32,756 nucleotides of DNA from Bacillota bacterium (GTDB lineage Bacteria > Sysuimicrobiota > Sysuimicrobiia > Sysuimicrobiales > Segetimicrobiaceae), in NCBI GenBank assembly GCA_021324255.1, contig JAJPJL010000089.1:1-32756 (forward strand), given 5' to 3'. The notes beneath the pieces are model-generated. The model had not been told where the DNA came from and ran no database searches. It saw only the letters and a list, made by a program, of their open reading frames with translations. The position numbers and the translations under genes were made by a program. Shown piece by piece: positions 1-7,380 of this stretch (positions are counted from its first letter, which is position 1; each line of letters opens with the position of its first letter).

Positions 1-803
1 CCCAAGTCATAATCCATAAAGCTGACCAGCCAGATATCGTCGTGCACTTCTTTAATGCCGACGGCTTGTCCCGCAAAGACCTGGCTGAGATTGATCTTGA
101 TCGCGCCCAGACAGATGCGACCGCACCGGGTTACCACGATCGTTTTGTCATGCAGTGGATAATCGATATCCGGCAAGCCCGTGTAGGGGCGGGGGGACGG
201 CCGATAGACTTCGGCCGGACATTGCATGTTCAACGCTTCGTGCGGGCGCTCGTTGTTGAAGATGTCGACAAACTTGTCAAAGCGCGCCTGCTGCTGCAGG
301 AAGTTGGCCGCGGCGGGCTTGGTGGCTTCGCGCTTCAATGTGAGGTGCAAGCGTTCATGACGGCCATTCTGTTGGGGATGGCCGGGTTGGATGCGTTCGA
401 TGCCAATGCCGAGGCGTACCCACCAGACCGCGAGCCGGCTCAGCTGAAAGAGGGCGTGCGCGGACGCGAACGGGATGCCGTTATCGCTGCGGATGTGGGC
501 CGGGAGACCGCGCTCCTTAAAGAGTCGTTCAAACACCGTAAACGCATAGGTTTCTTTGGTCGACGAGAGGGCTTCGCAGGCCAGGAGAAAGCGGCTGGCG
601 TGGTCGGTGACGGTCAGCGGATAGCAGTAGTGGTGATTCCCCAGCAGGAACTCGCCTTTGTAATCGGTGCACCACACTTCGTTGGGCCGGTGTCCGAGCG
701 AGAGCGGGGTGCCCTGTGCTCGACGGCGCACCCGCCCGCGGCGCTGCACCAGGCCGTGGCGATCCAGCACCGCATGGATCGTGCTCTCCGCGGGGAGGGG
801 CAT
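1..803 (-). pseudogene. IS481-family transposase remnant, front part deleted, left-edge partial
   Basis: The minus strand is open from 851 to the left edge in one frame and encodes the DDE integrase core of an IS481-like transposase. Visible hallmarks in order are STIHAVLDRHGLVQRR (end of the second helix-turn-helix region), WCTDYKGEFLLGN (first Asp), IRSDNGIPFAS (second Asp), PGHPQQNGRHERLH (catalytic Glu), FNNERPHEALN, and a C-terminal ICLGAIKINLS...IWLVSFMDYDLG segment. Family members normally carry roughly 120-130 further residues at the front with a helix-turn-helix; here the frame begins in mid-protein. The only in-frame ATG is at 801-803 and a stop lies at 852-854. The element end (825-868) follows at once, so an internal deletion has removed the front. 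The protein is probably inactive, although the catalytic core frame is undamaged. The last part lies beyond the window. Confidence 0.85.
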
Positions 804-824
804 TCCCCCTTTCCGCGGAGGAAG

Positions 825-868
825 TGTTACCCATGTGTCCGGTACAGCCTCTTACCTATGTCTCAGGT
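825..868 (-). repeat. IS481-type element terminal sequence with two imperfect repeats
   Basis: On the plus strand, TGTTACCCATGTGTCCGG (825-842) is followed by CTTACCTATGTCTCAGG (851-867), two copies of a TTACC-y-ATGT-C-GG unit. Paired units of this kind are, from memory, typical of the ends of IS481-like elements on the transposase 5' side. This marks the probable outer boundary of the insertion. The partner end is outside the window, so neither the inverted-repeat match nor a target duplication can be confirmed. Confidence 0.55.
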
Positions 869-960
869 CGCTCATCTCTTTTACGATCGTCGCGCAGCCG
901 CGGGCGCAGCCCAGAAAATAGAAAACCTGGACTCGGGCATTCCGGTGAGAAAAATTGATC

Positions 961-988
961 GGCCCGGCGAGAGCAATCTCGCCGGGCC
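961..988 (-). terminator. Rho-independent terminator after the small secreted peptide gene
   Basis: A perfect 12-bp stem (961-972 with 977-988) closes a four-base GCAA loop. Read on the minus strand it is followed within a few bases by a run of five T (956-952). It lies 55 bp beyond the stop of the 1044-1271 gene and between that gene and the insertion element. Confidence 0.8.
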
Positions 989-1043
989 CGCGACTCCGCG
1001 ACTCTATGACGTTGCGTTACTTGTTGACGTCCGAGTGCCTTGC

Positions 1044-1271
1044 CTACGATCCGGCGTTATTCGTCCCGCCGCACATCGGGTTGGCGTCGAGGTACGGTCC
1101 CGTGTCCGGGCTCGGCAGCCCTGAGAGGGCCACGCTCGGAACGTCCACCCCGCCGCAATTGACCGTGTCATAGCTTGCCGTAATCGCAGACGCCGTGGTC
1201 CCGGCTCCCGCCATCCCGGTCACTGTCAATACCATCGCTCCGACTATCGCCGCTGCCGCAATACGACGCAT
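1044..1271 (-). CDS. Small secreted peptide, 75 aa, unknown function
   Basis: A 75-residue protein with a clear signal peptide: MRR, then a hydrophobic stretch (residues 4-22) and a likely cleavage site near the TASA at 26-29. The mature part is about 46 residues, rich in Gly, Pro, Ser and Asn, with only two cysteines (C39 and C67), which could form one disulfide. A ribosome site GGGAGG lies 10 bases before the ATG, and a strong terminator lies downstream at 961-988, so this is a plausible single-gene unit. I do not recognise the family. It sits beside a decayed insertion element in an accessory-looking stretch. It could be a lineage-specific envelope or secreted peptide; no function is assigned. 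Confidence 0.6.
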   Translation of the reverse strand: MRRIAAAAIVGAMVLTVTGMAGAGTTASAITASYDTVNCGGVDVPSVALSGLPSPDTGPYLDANPMCGGTNNAGS

Positions 1272-1478
1272 GGCCGTCTCGCCTCCCTGCCGACAGATTT
1301 ACTTTGGATTTACCCGGCGCGCGTAACCGCTCCGTAAAGAAATTTCGGGCTAGTGCGTTGGGCGTAGTGCTACCCGGCAACATCTTACGGCTCTTGATGG
1401 GCCGCCTCGAAGCGAGGGCCGCTAGCGCTCGACGATTGTGGGCATCATAGTGATGAATATCGACCGGGAGATGGTAGC

Positions 1479-2273
1479 GTGCGGATCGACGCTTCACTGC
1501 CCGAAGGCTATCGCATTCGTGAAGTCGAGGGCTACTTGTACCTCTTCGACGCGCAGGGAGTCCCGCTCGTCGGCCCGACCGACGCGGCCACGATCGAAGC
1601 GTACGCGTGGCACGATGTGTGGCGGCGCATCGATCGCGAGCTCAACGAGGAGCTCGCGGATCTCCGCGCGGGCGCCCGCCCGCTGCACCGGTTGCGGCGG
1701 CTCCAGCAGTATGCTCGTATGCTGGGGGCGGCGGCGGCTGCAGCGCAACAGCCCGAGCCGCGGCCCCTGCGCCCTGTCGCGGCGCGGTGGGGCCTCGCGG
1801 CCGCCGCGGCGGCCGCGGTGCTGATGATCGCGGCGGCCAGGCTGATCGGCGTCACCGAGCAGCACGCGCGGCCGGCGGCGCCGAGCGACGCGGCGACGGC
1901 CCTGCGGAAGCATCAAGCGGCGGCCGAATCGTCCAAGTCCCTGACGGAGGCTCCGGCAGCAGCCGAGGCGACGGCGTTGAAGCTCACCGCCCCGGCGCCC
2001 CACCGGTCGGCCGTCACCGCGCGCGCCGTGCGGCGGCCCGTCGTTCTCGGGTACGCGGTGAGCTTCGGCCGGTTCGCCGACCGCGCGGTCGCGAACAGCG
2101 CGATGCACGCGATCCGGCGCAAAGGGTATCTCGTGCACGTCGCGCCTGTCGGCAGGGAGGCCGCGGTGATCACGCGGCCGTACCGGACGCGCGTGCAGGC
2201 CGAGCGTTTGGTGCGTGCGCTGGCGGAGATCGGCCTTCCCGCCGAGGTGACGACGGCGCGCACCTTGCAGTAG
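1479..2273 (+). CDS. Membrane-anchored SPOR-domain protein
   Basis: A 264-residue protein starting at GTG, with GGGAG eight bases upstream. Residues 1-105 are a charged cytoplasmic region (the start, LPEGYRIREVEGYLYLFD, looks like a small folded unit). Residues 106-125 are an Ala-rich hydrophobic transmembrane segment, 126-185 an Ala/Pro-rich linker, and 188-262 a SPOR-like domain with the repeating pattern YAVSFGRFADRAVANSAMHAI...VHVAP...VITRPYRTRVQAERLVRAL. SPOR domains bind denuded glycan strands in septal peptidoglycan, so a role in cell-wall or division-site processes is likely but is inferred from the domain alone. The topology (N-in, SPOR outside) fits that family. A hairpin terminator follows at 2301-2326, so the gene appears monocistronic. 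Confidence 0.7.
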   Translation: MRIDASLPEGYRIREVEGYLYLFDAQGVPLVGPTDAATIEAYAWHDVWRRIDRELNEELADLRAGARPLHRLRRLQQYARMLGAAAAAAQQPEPRPLRPVAARWGLAAAAAAAVLMIAAARLIGVTEQHARPAAPSDAATALRKHQAAAESSKSLTEAPAAAEATALKLTAPAPHRSAVTARAVRRPVVLGYAVSFGRFADRAVANSAMHAIRRKGYLVHVAPVGREAAVITRPYRTRVQAERLVRALAEIGLPAEVTTARTLQ

Positions 2274-2300
2274 CCCACAACTCCGAGGAAGCCGGCCCTT

Positions 2301-2326
2301 GTCCGCGGCGGTCAGCCGCCGCGGAC
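2301..2326 (+). terminator. Hairpin terminator after the SPOR gene
   Basis: A perfect 11-bp GC stem (2301-2311 with 2316-2326) closes a TCAG loop and is followed by a T-rich tail (GTCGTGTCTCTT), 28 bp after the SPOR gene stop. The T-tract is interrupted, so termination strength is uncertain. Confidence 0.65.
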
Positions 2327-2459
2327 GTCGTGTCTCTTCGTATGGCGGCGCATAAGCGGCCCATGATGTCCCGGTCCGCGCGCGCGGAACCTTTCCCAAC
2401 GCGGCATCGCTTAGGAGGCACTCCTCACCGGAGGCACTCTCACGCAAAGGAGCGATGAC

Positions 2460-3146
2460 ATGAGATCTTCACGAGACGCATTTTTGTTGTTCGCCGCGGC
2501 GCTCGTGGCCGCCGGTGCCGCGGCCGGCGTGGTCTCAAGCGCGCGCCCGGCCGTTGGGCAATCCGCGCCGCAGGCGCCCGTGGTGCAACAGCCCGGCGCC
2601 CAGCCGGCGGCGCCTCAGGGCCGTGCGGTCCGGCGGCCGGTCGCGGGCGCCATCACGTCCGTGTCCGACGGGACGTTTGTCGTGGCCGGGCGGGCCGGGA
2701 CGCCTGTCACAGTCAAAACCACCCCATCGACGCGCATCGTCAGCCGCGCGCGAGGCACCCTGGCCAATGTCAGTACCGGCGACTTCGTTCGAGTCATCGC
2801 CACGAAGGCTCAGGACGGGTCGCTGACCGCGATGGTGGTGCAGGATGTTCCCGCGAATCTTGGGCTTCCGGCGCGCGGCAAGGGCAGCCCGGCTGAAACG
2901 CGCGCTGGGCGGACGGTCCTGGGCGGAACCGTGACCCAGGTCGGCGCCGCCGCGCTGTCCGTGAAGGCCGCGGACGGGAGCGTGGCGAGCGTTGCGGTAC
3001 CCTCGACCGCACGGATCTTTACCATGACGCCGCTGCCGGCGAGCGGGCTCGTCGCCGGCGCGCGCGTCGTCGTGCAGGGTACGCCGAACCCGGACGGTAG
3101 CGTGACGGCGGGGCTGATCGTGGTCGCCGGGCCGTCCCCGCACTGA
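2460..3146 (+). CDS. Secreted protein with two DUF5666-like repeats
   Basis: A 228-residue protein with a strong ribosome site (AAAGGAG, seven bases before the ATG). Residues 1-34 form a signal peptide (charged start, FLLFAAALVAAGAAAGVV core, cleavage near VGQSA). A Pro/Gln/Ala linker follows (35-60). Then come two similar beta-rich modules: about 62-128 (AGAITSVSDGTFVV...VKTTPSTRIV...GDFVRVI...DGSLTAMVVQDV) and 150-224 (GGTVTQVGAAALSVK...VPSTARIF...GARVVVQG...DGSVTAGLIVV). This pattern of G-x-V/I-x-x-V, then a value, then G-D-x-V-x-V, then D-G-S-x-T-A matches DUF5666-type extracytoplasmic OB-like repeats. The function of that family is not established. The second module probably arose by internal duplication. 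GGAGGCACTC occurs twice just upstream (2413-2422 and 2431-2440). Confidence 0.7.
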   Translation: MRSSRDAFLLFAAALVAAGAAAGVVSSARPAVGQSAPQAPVVQQPGAQPAAPQGRAVRRPVAGAITSVSDGTFVVAGRAGTPVTVKTTPSTRIVSRARGTLANVSTGDFVRVIATKAQDGSLTAMVVQDVPANLGLPARGKGSPAETRAGRTVLGGTVTQVGAAALSVKAADGSVASVAVPSTARIFTMTPLPASGLVAGARVVVQGTPNPDGSVTAGLIVVAGPSPH

Positions 3147-3187
3147 CCGGCGGTGACCGCGGGGGGGCAGCACGCCAGGAGCTTAAC

Positions 3188-3225
3188 GGGGCGGGGCGGC
3201 GAGCCGGGGCTCGCCGCCCCGCCCC
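3188..3225. terminator. Long GC hairpin between convergent genes
   Basis: A perfect 17-bp stem (3188-3204 with 3209-3225) has a four-base CGGG loop. It lies between the ends of two converging genes (3146 on plus, 3363 on minus), where a bidirectional terminator would be expected. No T-tract follows on either strand, so it may act as a transcript-end stabiliser or a Rho-assisted stop. Confidence 0.55.
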
Positions 3226-3362
3226 GCGATCGGCCGCCGGCGCGCGTCGACTCACCGCTGTCGGCGGGTCGCTCCGAATCCGGATTCCTTCCCGGCTCAC
3301 AGGGAGCCGCGTCGGGTCGAGACAGGGGATACCGCACGCAACCGCGTCGCGACCGGTTGCGG

Positions 3363-4139
3363 TCAGCGCTTCACGCCGAGGATCACAATCTCATCCCAGC
3401 CGAAGCTCACGTCGCCGTCGTCCTCGAGACGAACGCGAAAGGCGGCCTGCGCCGCGGGGGACGCGCCGAGCAGCCCAGCCCGGAGCGATGCCCGTTGCTC
3501 CGCCGGCACCCCGGCTCGACGGACCCAGTCGTTGAAGCGCAGCGGGACGTGGGTCATCACCACGTCGGTCACGCCGAGGCCGCACCGTTCGAACATCTCC
3601 CGCAGCCGCGCCGGCGAGTAGCTCGTAACGTGGGACGGGTCGCGGCGCCGCTCCCAGTCGTCCATCAGCGCGGCGAGCGCGCGGTCCTCGGGCGCGCAGG
3701 TGTCGTCCACGACGACGCGTCCCCCCGTCCGGACGACGCGCGCCATCTCCGAGAGGGCGGCCGGGAGGCGCGGAAAATGATGCGCGGCGTGCCGGCACGT
3801 CACGAGGTCCGCGCACGCGCTCCGCACCGGCAGTGATTCCGCGTCCGCGAGGCAGAACGCGACGGTGCCGAGCCCGCGCGCCTCCCGGAGCTTTCGCGCT
3901 TCTTCCAGCATTCCCGGGGTCATGTCGACGGCAAGGACGCGCGCGCCGCGCGCCGCGAGCGCGAACGCCGTGAATCCGGTCCCCGTCGCGACGTCGACGG
4001 CCCGGTCTGCCGGACCCGGCGCGGCGAGCCGTAGCAGCGCATCGAGGCCCGCGGAGTGCCGGTGCACCGCGCTGACCGTGTACCAGGCGGCCTGACGCGC
4101 GAATTGAGACCGTACCGACGCCTTCGCGTCGTCGACCAT
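3363..4139 (-). CDS. Class I SAM-dependent methyltransferase, UbiE-like
   Basis: A 258-residue protein with a Rossmann methyltransferase fold. Motif I is VDVATGTGFTAFALA (about 48-62), the acidic end of strand 2 is VLAVDMTPGMLEEA, motif II is FCLADAESLPV, and the post-motif region is VTCRHAAHHFPRLPAALSEMARVVRTGGRVVVDD. This layout is that of Methyltransf_11/UbiE-COQ5-type small-molecule methyltransferases. The C-terminal part (about 165-258), with FNDWVRRAGVP, is variable and would set the substrate, which cannot be read from the sequence. It is divergent from the membrane protein at 4189 (49 bp between starts) and convergent with the DUF5666-like gene. The general class is certain; a specific role in quinone or other biosynthesis is not supported. 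Confidence 0.85.
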   Translation of the reverse strand: MVDDAKASVRSQFARQAAWYTVSAVHRHSAGLDALLRLAAPGPADRAVDVATGTGFTAFALAARGARVLAVDMTPGMLEEARKLREARGLGTVAFCLADAESLPVRSACADLVTCRHAAHHFPRLPAALSEMARVVRTGGRVVVDDTCAPEDRALAALMDDWERRRDPSHVTSYSPARLREMFERCGLGVTDVVMTHVPLRFNDWVRRAGVPAEQRASLRAGLLGASPAAQAAFRVRLEDDGDVSFGWDEIVILGVKR

Positions 4140-4188
4140 CGAGCGCCTCCACGCAGGACCGGGTGCGACGCGACAGAATCCCAGGACG

Positions 4189-4602
4189 ATGACCTTGCCT
4201 CAGTGGCACGCCTGGCCGATTCTGCTGGTCGTGACGCTGGCCGGGGACGCGCTCTGCGTCGCGGCCGCCGTATTCGGCGACCTCACCGGCCGCTACCGCA
4301 TGCCGCATCTGTTCTGGTGGGTTCTCTGGCTCGCGCAGATTCCCCTTGGCATCCAACTCGTGCTGGGCCTCGCGCTGCTGGCGGCGGGGCGGCGGCCGAG
4401 CACCTCGCTGCATTTCCTGTACGGCGGCTTGATCGTGGCGACCCTTGCGGCGCTGGCTGCGCTGCGTCCAGGCACCCGGATGCGGCGCGTCATCGTCCGC
4501 GACGAGGCCAGATACCGCGAGTCGCGATGGCTCATGGTGCTCTGTCTCTTCCTGCTGGGCCTGGTCGGCCGCGCGTACATGACCGGGATGCTCGGTCGGT
4601 AA
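4189..4602 (+). CDS. Small four-helix membrane protein, unknown function
   Basis: A 137-residue protein with four predicted membrane segments: about 10-29 (PILLVVTLAGDALCVAAAVF), 40-68 (around LFWWVLWLAQIPLGIQLVLG), 75-92 (FLYGGLIVATLAALAAL) and 114-132 (WLMVLCLFLLGLVGRAYM). A basic loop (RPGTRMRRVIVRDEARYRESR) precedes the last helix. I recognise no catalytic motif and no family. Codon use matches the neighbours. It lies just upstream of the branched-chain operon promoter (stop at 4602, -35 at 4664) and is therefore probably a separate unit. Confidence 0.6.
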   Translation: MTLPQWHAWPILLVVTLAGDALCVAAAVFGDLTGRYRMPHLFWWVLWLAQIPLGIQLVLGLALLAAGRRPSTSLHFLYGGLIVATLAALAALRPGTRMRRVIVRDEARYRESRWLMVLCLFLLGLVGRAYMTGMLGR

Positions 4603-4663
4603 GATGTTCCGTGGCGCCACGATCGGCCCCACGGTAAGATTCTAGACGGCGCGATTCGGCCAT

Positions 4664-4693
4664 TTGACAAGGGCTCCGGTGGTCTGGTACAGT
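4664..4693 (+). promoter_or_regulatory. Sigma-70-type promoter for the ilv-leu operon
   Basis: TTGACA (4664-4669) and TACAGT (4688-4693) are separated by 18 bp, with TG just before the -10 box (extended -10). Transcription would begin near 4700, about 100 bases upstream of the recognisable T-box elements. The consensus -35 is conspicuous in such GC-rich DNA. Confidence 0.7.
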
Positions 4694-4794
4694 TACGGGA
4701 ACGTCCGGGGGTTTCGGATCGTGCTCGTTGCATCCCACCGCACGGCGGCGTAAACCCAGGGACAGCATCTCGGCCGCGCGCCGGCCGAATGTCA

Positions 4795-5051
4795 TATCGG
4801 CGATGACGAGACCGGGTCGCAGCCACCCCGGAGCGGAGAGAGCTGGATCAAGGTGCGAGCCAGCATCCGGCGCTGCGAACGCTCAACTCCGAGCCGCGGG
4901 AACCAAAGGCCGCCATCGGCCGAGTAGCACCCGCCGGAGCCCGCCGAGACCGGGATGAGAGCCGTCCGAGCCCAGACGCTCGGGCGGAACTAAGGTGGTA
5001 CCGCGGGGAGCCCCGTCCTTAGAAGGACGGCTCCGCGCGGTTTCTGTTTTT
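4795..5051 (+). promoter_or_regulatory. T-box leader (tRNA-sensing riboswitch), probably leucine-specific
   Basis: Several conserved T-box elements occur in the right order. The Stem I start has GATGACGAGACC (4802-4813). An AGAGAG bulge region (4837-4842) is followed by a distal hairpin GCTGG/CCAGC (4842-4846 with 4860-4864). The T-box sequence AAGGTGGTACCGCGG (4992-5006) contains the UGGN tract TGGT (4996-4999), which would pair with a tRNA end having discriminator A, as tRNA-Leu, -Ile and -Val have. An intrinsic terminator follows. In Stem I, GAACGCTCAACTCC (4877-4890) aligns with the usual specifier region; the best specifier reading is CTC (Leu) at 4882-4884, with a second CTC at 4887-4889. 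An uncharged tRNA would stabilise the antiterminator and switch on ilvB and the genes after it. The T-box call is strong; the amino-acid assignment is tentative. Confidence 0.88.
5001..5051 (+). terminator. T-box intrinsic terminator upstream of ilvB
   Basis: A GC-rich hairpin (core CCGTCCT 5013-5019 with AGGACGG 5024-5030, extended by GGAG/CTCC) is followed by TTTCTGTTTTT (5041-5051). Its 5' arm overlaps the end of the T-box sequence, so terminator and antiterminator are mutually exclusive. It lies 48 bp before the ilvB start. Confidence 0.85.
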
Positions 5052-5099
5052 CAGGCAGAGCTCCACGAAGACGGTGCGGCTGCGAAGGAGGACGCGAAG

Positions 5100-6842
5100 A
5101 TGGCACGCCAGACGACGCCCCTCGCGCGGGCGGGTTCCGCTGCCACGACGAAGCGCATGACGGGCGGACAGGCGCTCATCGAGTGCCTGTACCGCGCCGG
5201 CGTCGACACCATCTTCGGCCATCCCGGCGGCGCCGCGCTGCCGCTGTACGACTCGCTCTACGATGCGCGCGCCATCCGTCACGTTCTCGTGAGGCACGAA
5301 CAGGTCGCCGCGCATGCCGCAGTCGGCTACCACCGGGTCACCGGGAAGGTCGGCGTCTGCATGGCCACCTCGGGACCGGGGGCCACCAACCTCGTCACCG
5401 GCATCACGGACGCCATGATGGATTCCGCCGGCATCGTGGCGATCACCGGCCAGGTCAGCACGCATGCGATCGGCACGGACGCGTTCCAAGAGGCGGACGT
5501 CATGGGCATCACGACGCCCATCACCAAGCACAACGGCCAGGTCCAGCGGGCGGCGGAGTTGCCGCGCGTGGTACTGCAGGCGTTCCTGATCGCGGGCTCC
5601 GGCCGGCCGGGTCCGGTACTGGTGGACATTCCCCGCGACATCGCCACGGCCGAGACGGAGTTCGAGTTCCCGGAGCAGATCACCCTGCGCAGCGGCAAGA
5701 TCCCGCCCGCGGTGCCGAGCCCCAACCAGATCGCCGCGGCGGCCGCCCTCCTGCGCCAGGCCGCGCGGCCCGTCATCTACGCGGGCGGCGGCGTGATCAC
5801 CAGCAACGCCGCCCCGGAGCTGACCGCGCTGGCGCGGCGGACGCGGATTCCCGTAACGACGACCCTGATGGGCAAGGGCGGGTTCCCGGAGACCGATCCG
5901 CTCTCGCTGGGCATGCTCGGGATGCACGGCACCGCCTACGCCAACTACGCCATCAACGCGGCCGACGTCATCCTGGCCGTCGGCGTGCGCTTCGACGACC
6001 GCGTGACGGGTCGGCTCAGCGACTTCGCCACGGGCGCCCGGTTCATCCACATCGACATCGACCCCGCGGAGATCGGCAAGAACAAGCCCGCACACGTGCC
6101 GATCGTGGGGGACGCCAAAGAGGCGCTGCGCGCGCTGGACGCGCAGACGCCGCCCCCGGACTGCGAGCCCTGGCACCGGCAGATCGCCGAATGGAAGGCG
6201 CGCTACCCGCTTCGCTACCGGCAGACGGGCGACACCATCAAGCCCCAGTTCGCGATCGAGCAGGTCTATCGCCTGACGGACGGCCGGGCGATCGTGGTCA
6301 CGGATGTCGGTCAGCACCAGATGTGGGCCGCGCAGTTCTACCTCAGCACGGAGCCGCGGACGTGGCTCACCTCCGGCGGACTGGGCGCGATGGGCTTCGG
6401 CTTCCCGGCGGCCCTCGGCGCGCAGATCGGCCGGCCCGACGCCCTCGTGTGCGCGCTGCTCGGCGACGGCGGCTTTCAGATGACGTTGCAGGACCTCGGG
6501 ACCGCGGTGGAGTGGGGCCTTCCCCTCAAGCTCTACGTGCTCGACAACGGCTCGCTCGGAATGGTCCGCCAGTGGCAGCAACTGTTCTATCGCGAGCGCT
6601 ACTCGCACGTCTTTCTCAAGAATCCGGACTTTGCGAAGCTCGCCGAAGCGTACGGCGCCGTCGGGATCAACGTGCGCCGGGTGGACGAGCTCGAGCCGGC
6701 GGTGCGCCGGTCGTTGGAGGTGACGGACCGGCCGTGCGTCGTCGCGATCACGGTCGACCCGGAGGAGAACTGCTACCCCATGATCCCCTCCGGACAATCG
6801 GTCAAGGAGATGATCGTCGAAGATGACCGGATCCGCGATTGA
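5100..6842 (+). CDS. ilvB: Acetolactate synthase, large catalytic subunit
   Basis: A 580-residue thiamine-diphosphate enzyme that joins two pyruvates to 2-acetolactate (valine and leucine) or pyruvate with 2-oxobutyrate to 2-aceto-2-hydroxybutyrate (isoleucine). The order is N-terminal PYR domain, central FAD-type domain, C-terminal PP domain. Visible signatures are FGHPGGAALPLYD (39-51), the catalytic Glu in VRHEQ (E67), ATSGPGATNLVTG (89-101), and the ThDP/Mg motif GDGGFQMTLQDL...VLDN (455-483). The ATG at 5100 is chosen because AAGGAGG lies eight bases upstream; the frame is open further back, but that part is inside the T-box terminator. First gene of the operon, controlled by the T-box, and overlapping ilvN by 20 bp. 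Length is normal for the family. Confidence 0.97.
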   Translation: MARQTTPLARAGSAATTKRMTGGQALIECLYRAGVDTIFGHPGGAALPLYDSLYDARAIRHVLVRHEQVAAHAAVGYHRVTGKVGVCMATSGPGATNLVTGITDAMMDSAGIVAITGQVSTHAIGTDAFQEADVMGITTPITKHNGQVQRAAELPRVVLQAFLIAGSGRPGPVLVDIPRDIATAETEFEFPEQITLRSGKIPPAVPSPNQIAAAAALLRQAARPVIYAGGGVITSNAAPELTALARRTRIPVTTTLMGKGGFPETDPLSLGMLGMHGTAYANYAINAADVILAVGVRFDDRVTGRLSDFATGARFIHIDIDPAEIGKNKPAHVPIVGDAKEALRALDAQTPPPDCEPWHRQIAEWKARYPLRYRQTGDTIKPQFAIEQVYRLTDGRAIVVTDVGQHQMWAAQFYLSTEPRTWLTSGGLGAMGFGFPAALGAQIGRPDALVCALLGDGGFQMTLQDLGTAVEWGLPLKLYVLDNGSLGMVRQWQQLFYRERYSHVFLKNPDFAKLAEAYGAVGINVRRVDELEPAVRRSLEVTDRPCVVAITVDPEENCYPMIPSGQSVKEMIVEDDRIRD

Positions 6843-7365
6843 GCTGTCCCGGGACGCCCCGTCCGCCGCGCGGGCGCCGATGAAACACACCATCTCGGTG
6901 CTCGTGGAGAACACGCCCGGCATTCTGATGAAGGTCGCCGGGCTGTTTCGGCGCCGCGCCTACAACATCCACAGCCTGGCGGTCGGCGTGACCGAGCAAC
7001 CTTCGGTCTCACGCATGATCATCGTCGTGGAGGGCGCCCCCGAGATCCTGGAGCAGATCATCAAACAGCTCAACAAGCTCATCGAGGTCGTCAAGGTCAA
7101 CGACGTCACCGGTTTCAACACCGTGGACCGAGAGCTCGCGCTGATCAAGCTGAACGCGACGCCGGCCACGCGGATGGAGATCATGGAGATCAGCAACGTC
7201 TTCCGGGCCAGCGTCGTGGACCTCACCGAGAAGACGATGACGCTGGAGGTCACCGGCCGGTCGGACAAGATCGACGCCATCATGTCGTTGCTGCACAAGT
7301 ACGGCATCCGGGAGATGGTGCGTACGGGTCAGGTGACGCTGGTCCGCGGCACGCAGCCGACGTAG
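6823..7365 (+). CDS. ilvN: Acetolactate synthase, small regulatory subunit
   Basis: A 180-residue regulatory subunit. It starts with an ACT domain (about 20-95: HTISVLVENTPGILMKVAGLF, RRRAYNIHSLAVGVTE, SRMIIVVEG) that normally binds valine or another branched-chain amino acid for feedback inhibition. A second ACT-like C-terminal domain follows (about 98-175: ELALIKLNATPATRMEIMEI, FRASVVDLTEKTMTLEVTG, YGIREMVRTGQVTLVRG). It overlaps ilvB by 20 bp, suggesting translational coupling and equal subunit production. An alternative start is the ATG at 6880 (residue 20), which sits directly at the ACT domain; the first 19 residues are poorly conserved in character, so the true start could be there. 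Confidence 0.95.
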   Translation: MTGSAIELSRDAPSAARAPMKHTISVLVENTPGILMKVAGLFRRRAYNIHSLAVGVTEQPSVSRMIIVVEGAPEILEQIIKQLNKLIEVVKVNDVTGFNTVDRELALIKLNATPATRMEIMEISNVFRASVVDLTEKTMTLEVTGRSDKIDAIMSLLHKYGIREMVRTGQVTLVRGTQPT

Positions 7366-7380
7366 GTAGGAGGGGGACAG

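Noticed and set aside
42-1124. A 360-codon open frame on the plus strand
   Set aside because: It runs opposite the IS481 transposase core, whose minus-strand motifs are unmistakable, and continues through the terminator and the small peptide gene.
1272-1478. Promoters for the divergent small peptide and SPOR genes
   Set aside because: Some AT-rich hexamers exist (for example TAAATC on the minus strand), but spacing to a -35-like box is poor, so I do not call them.
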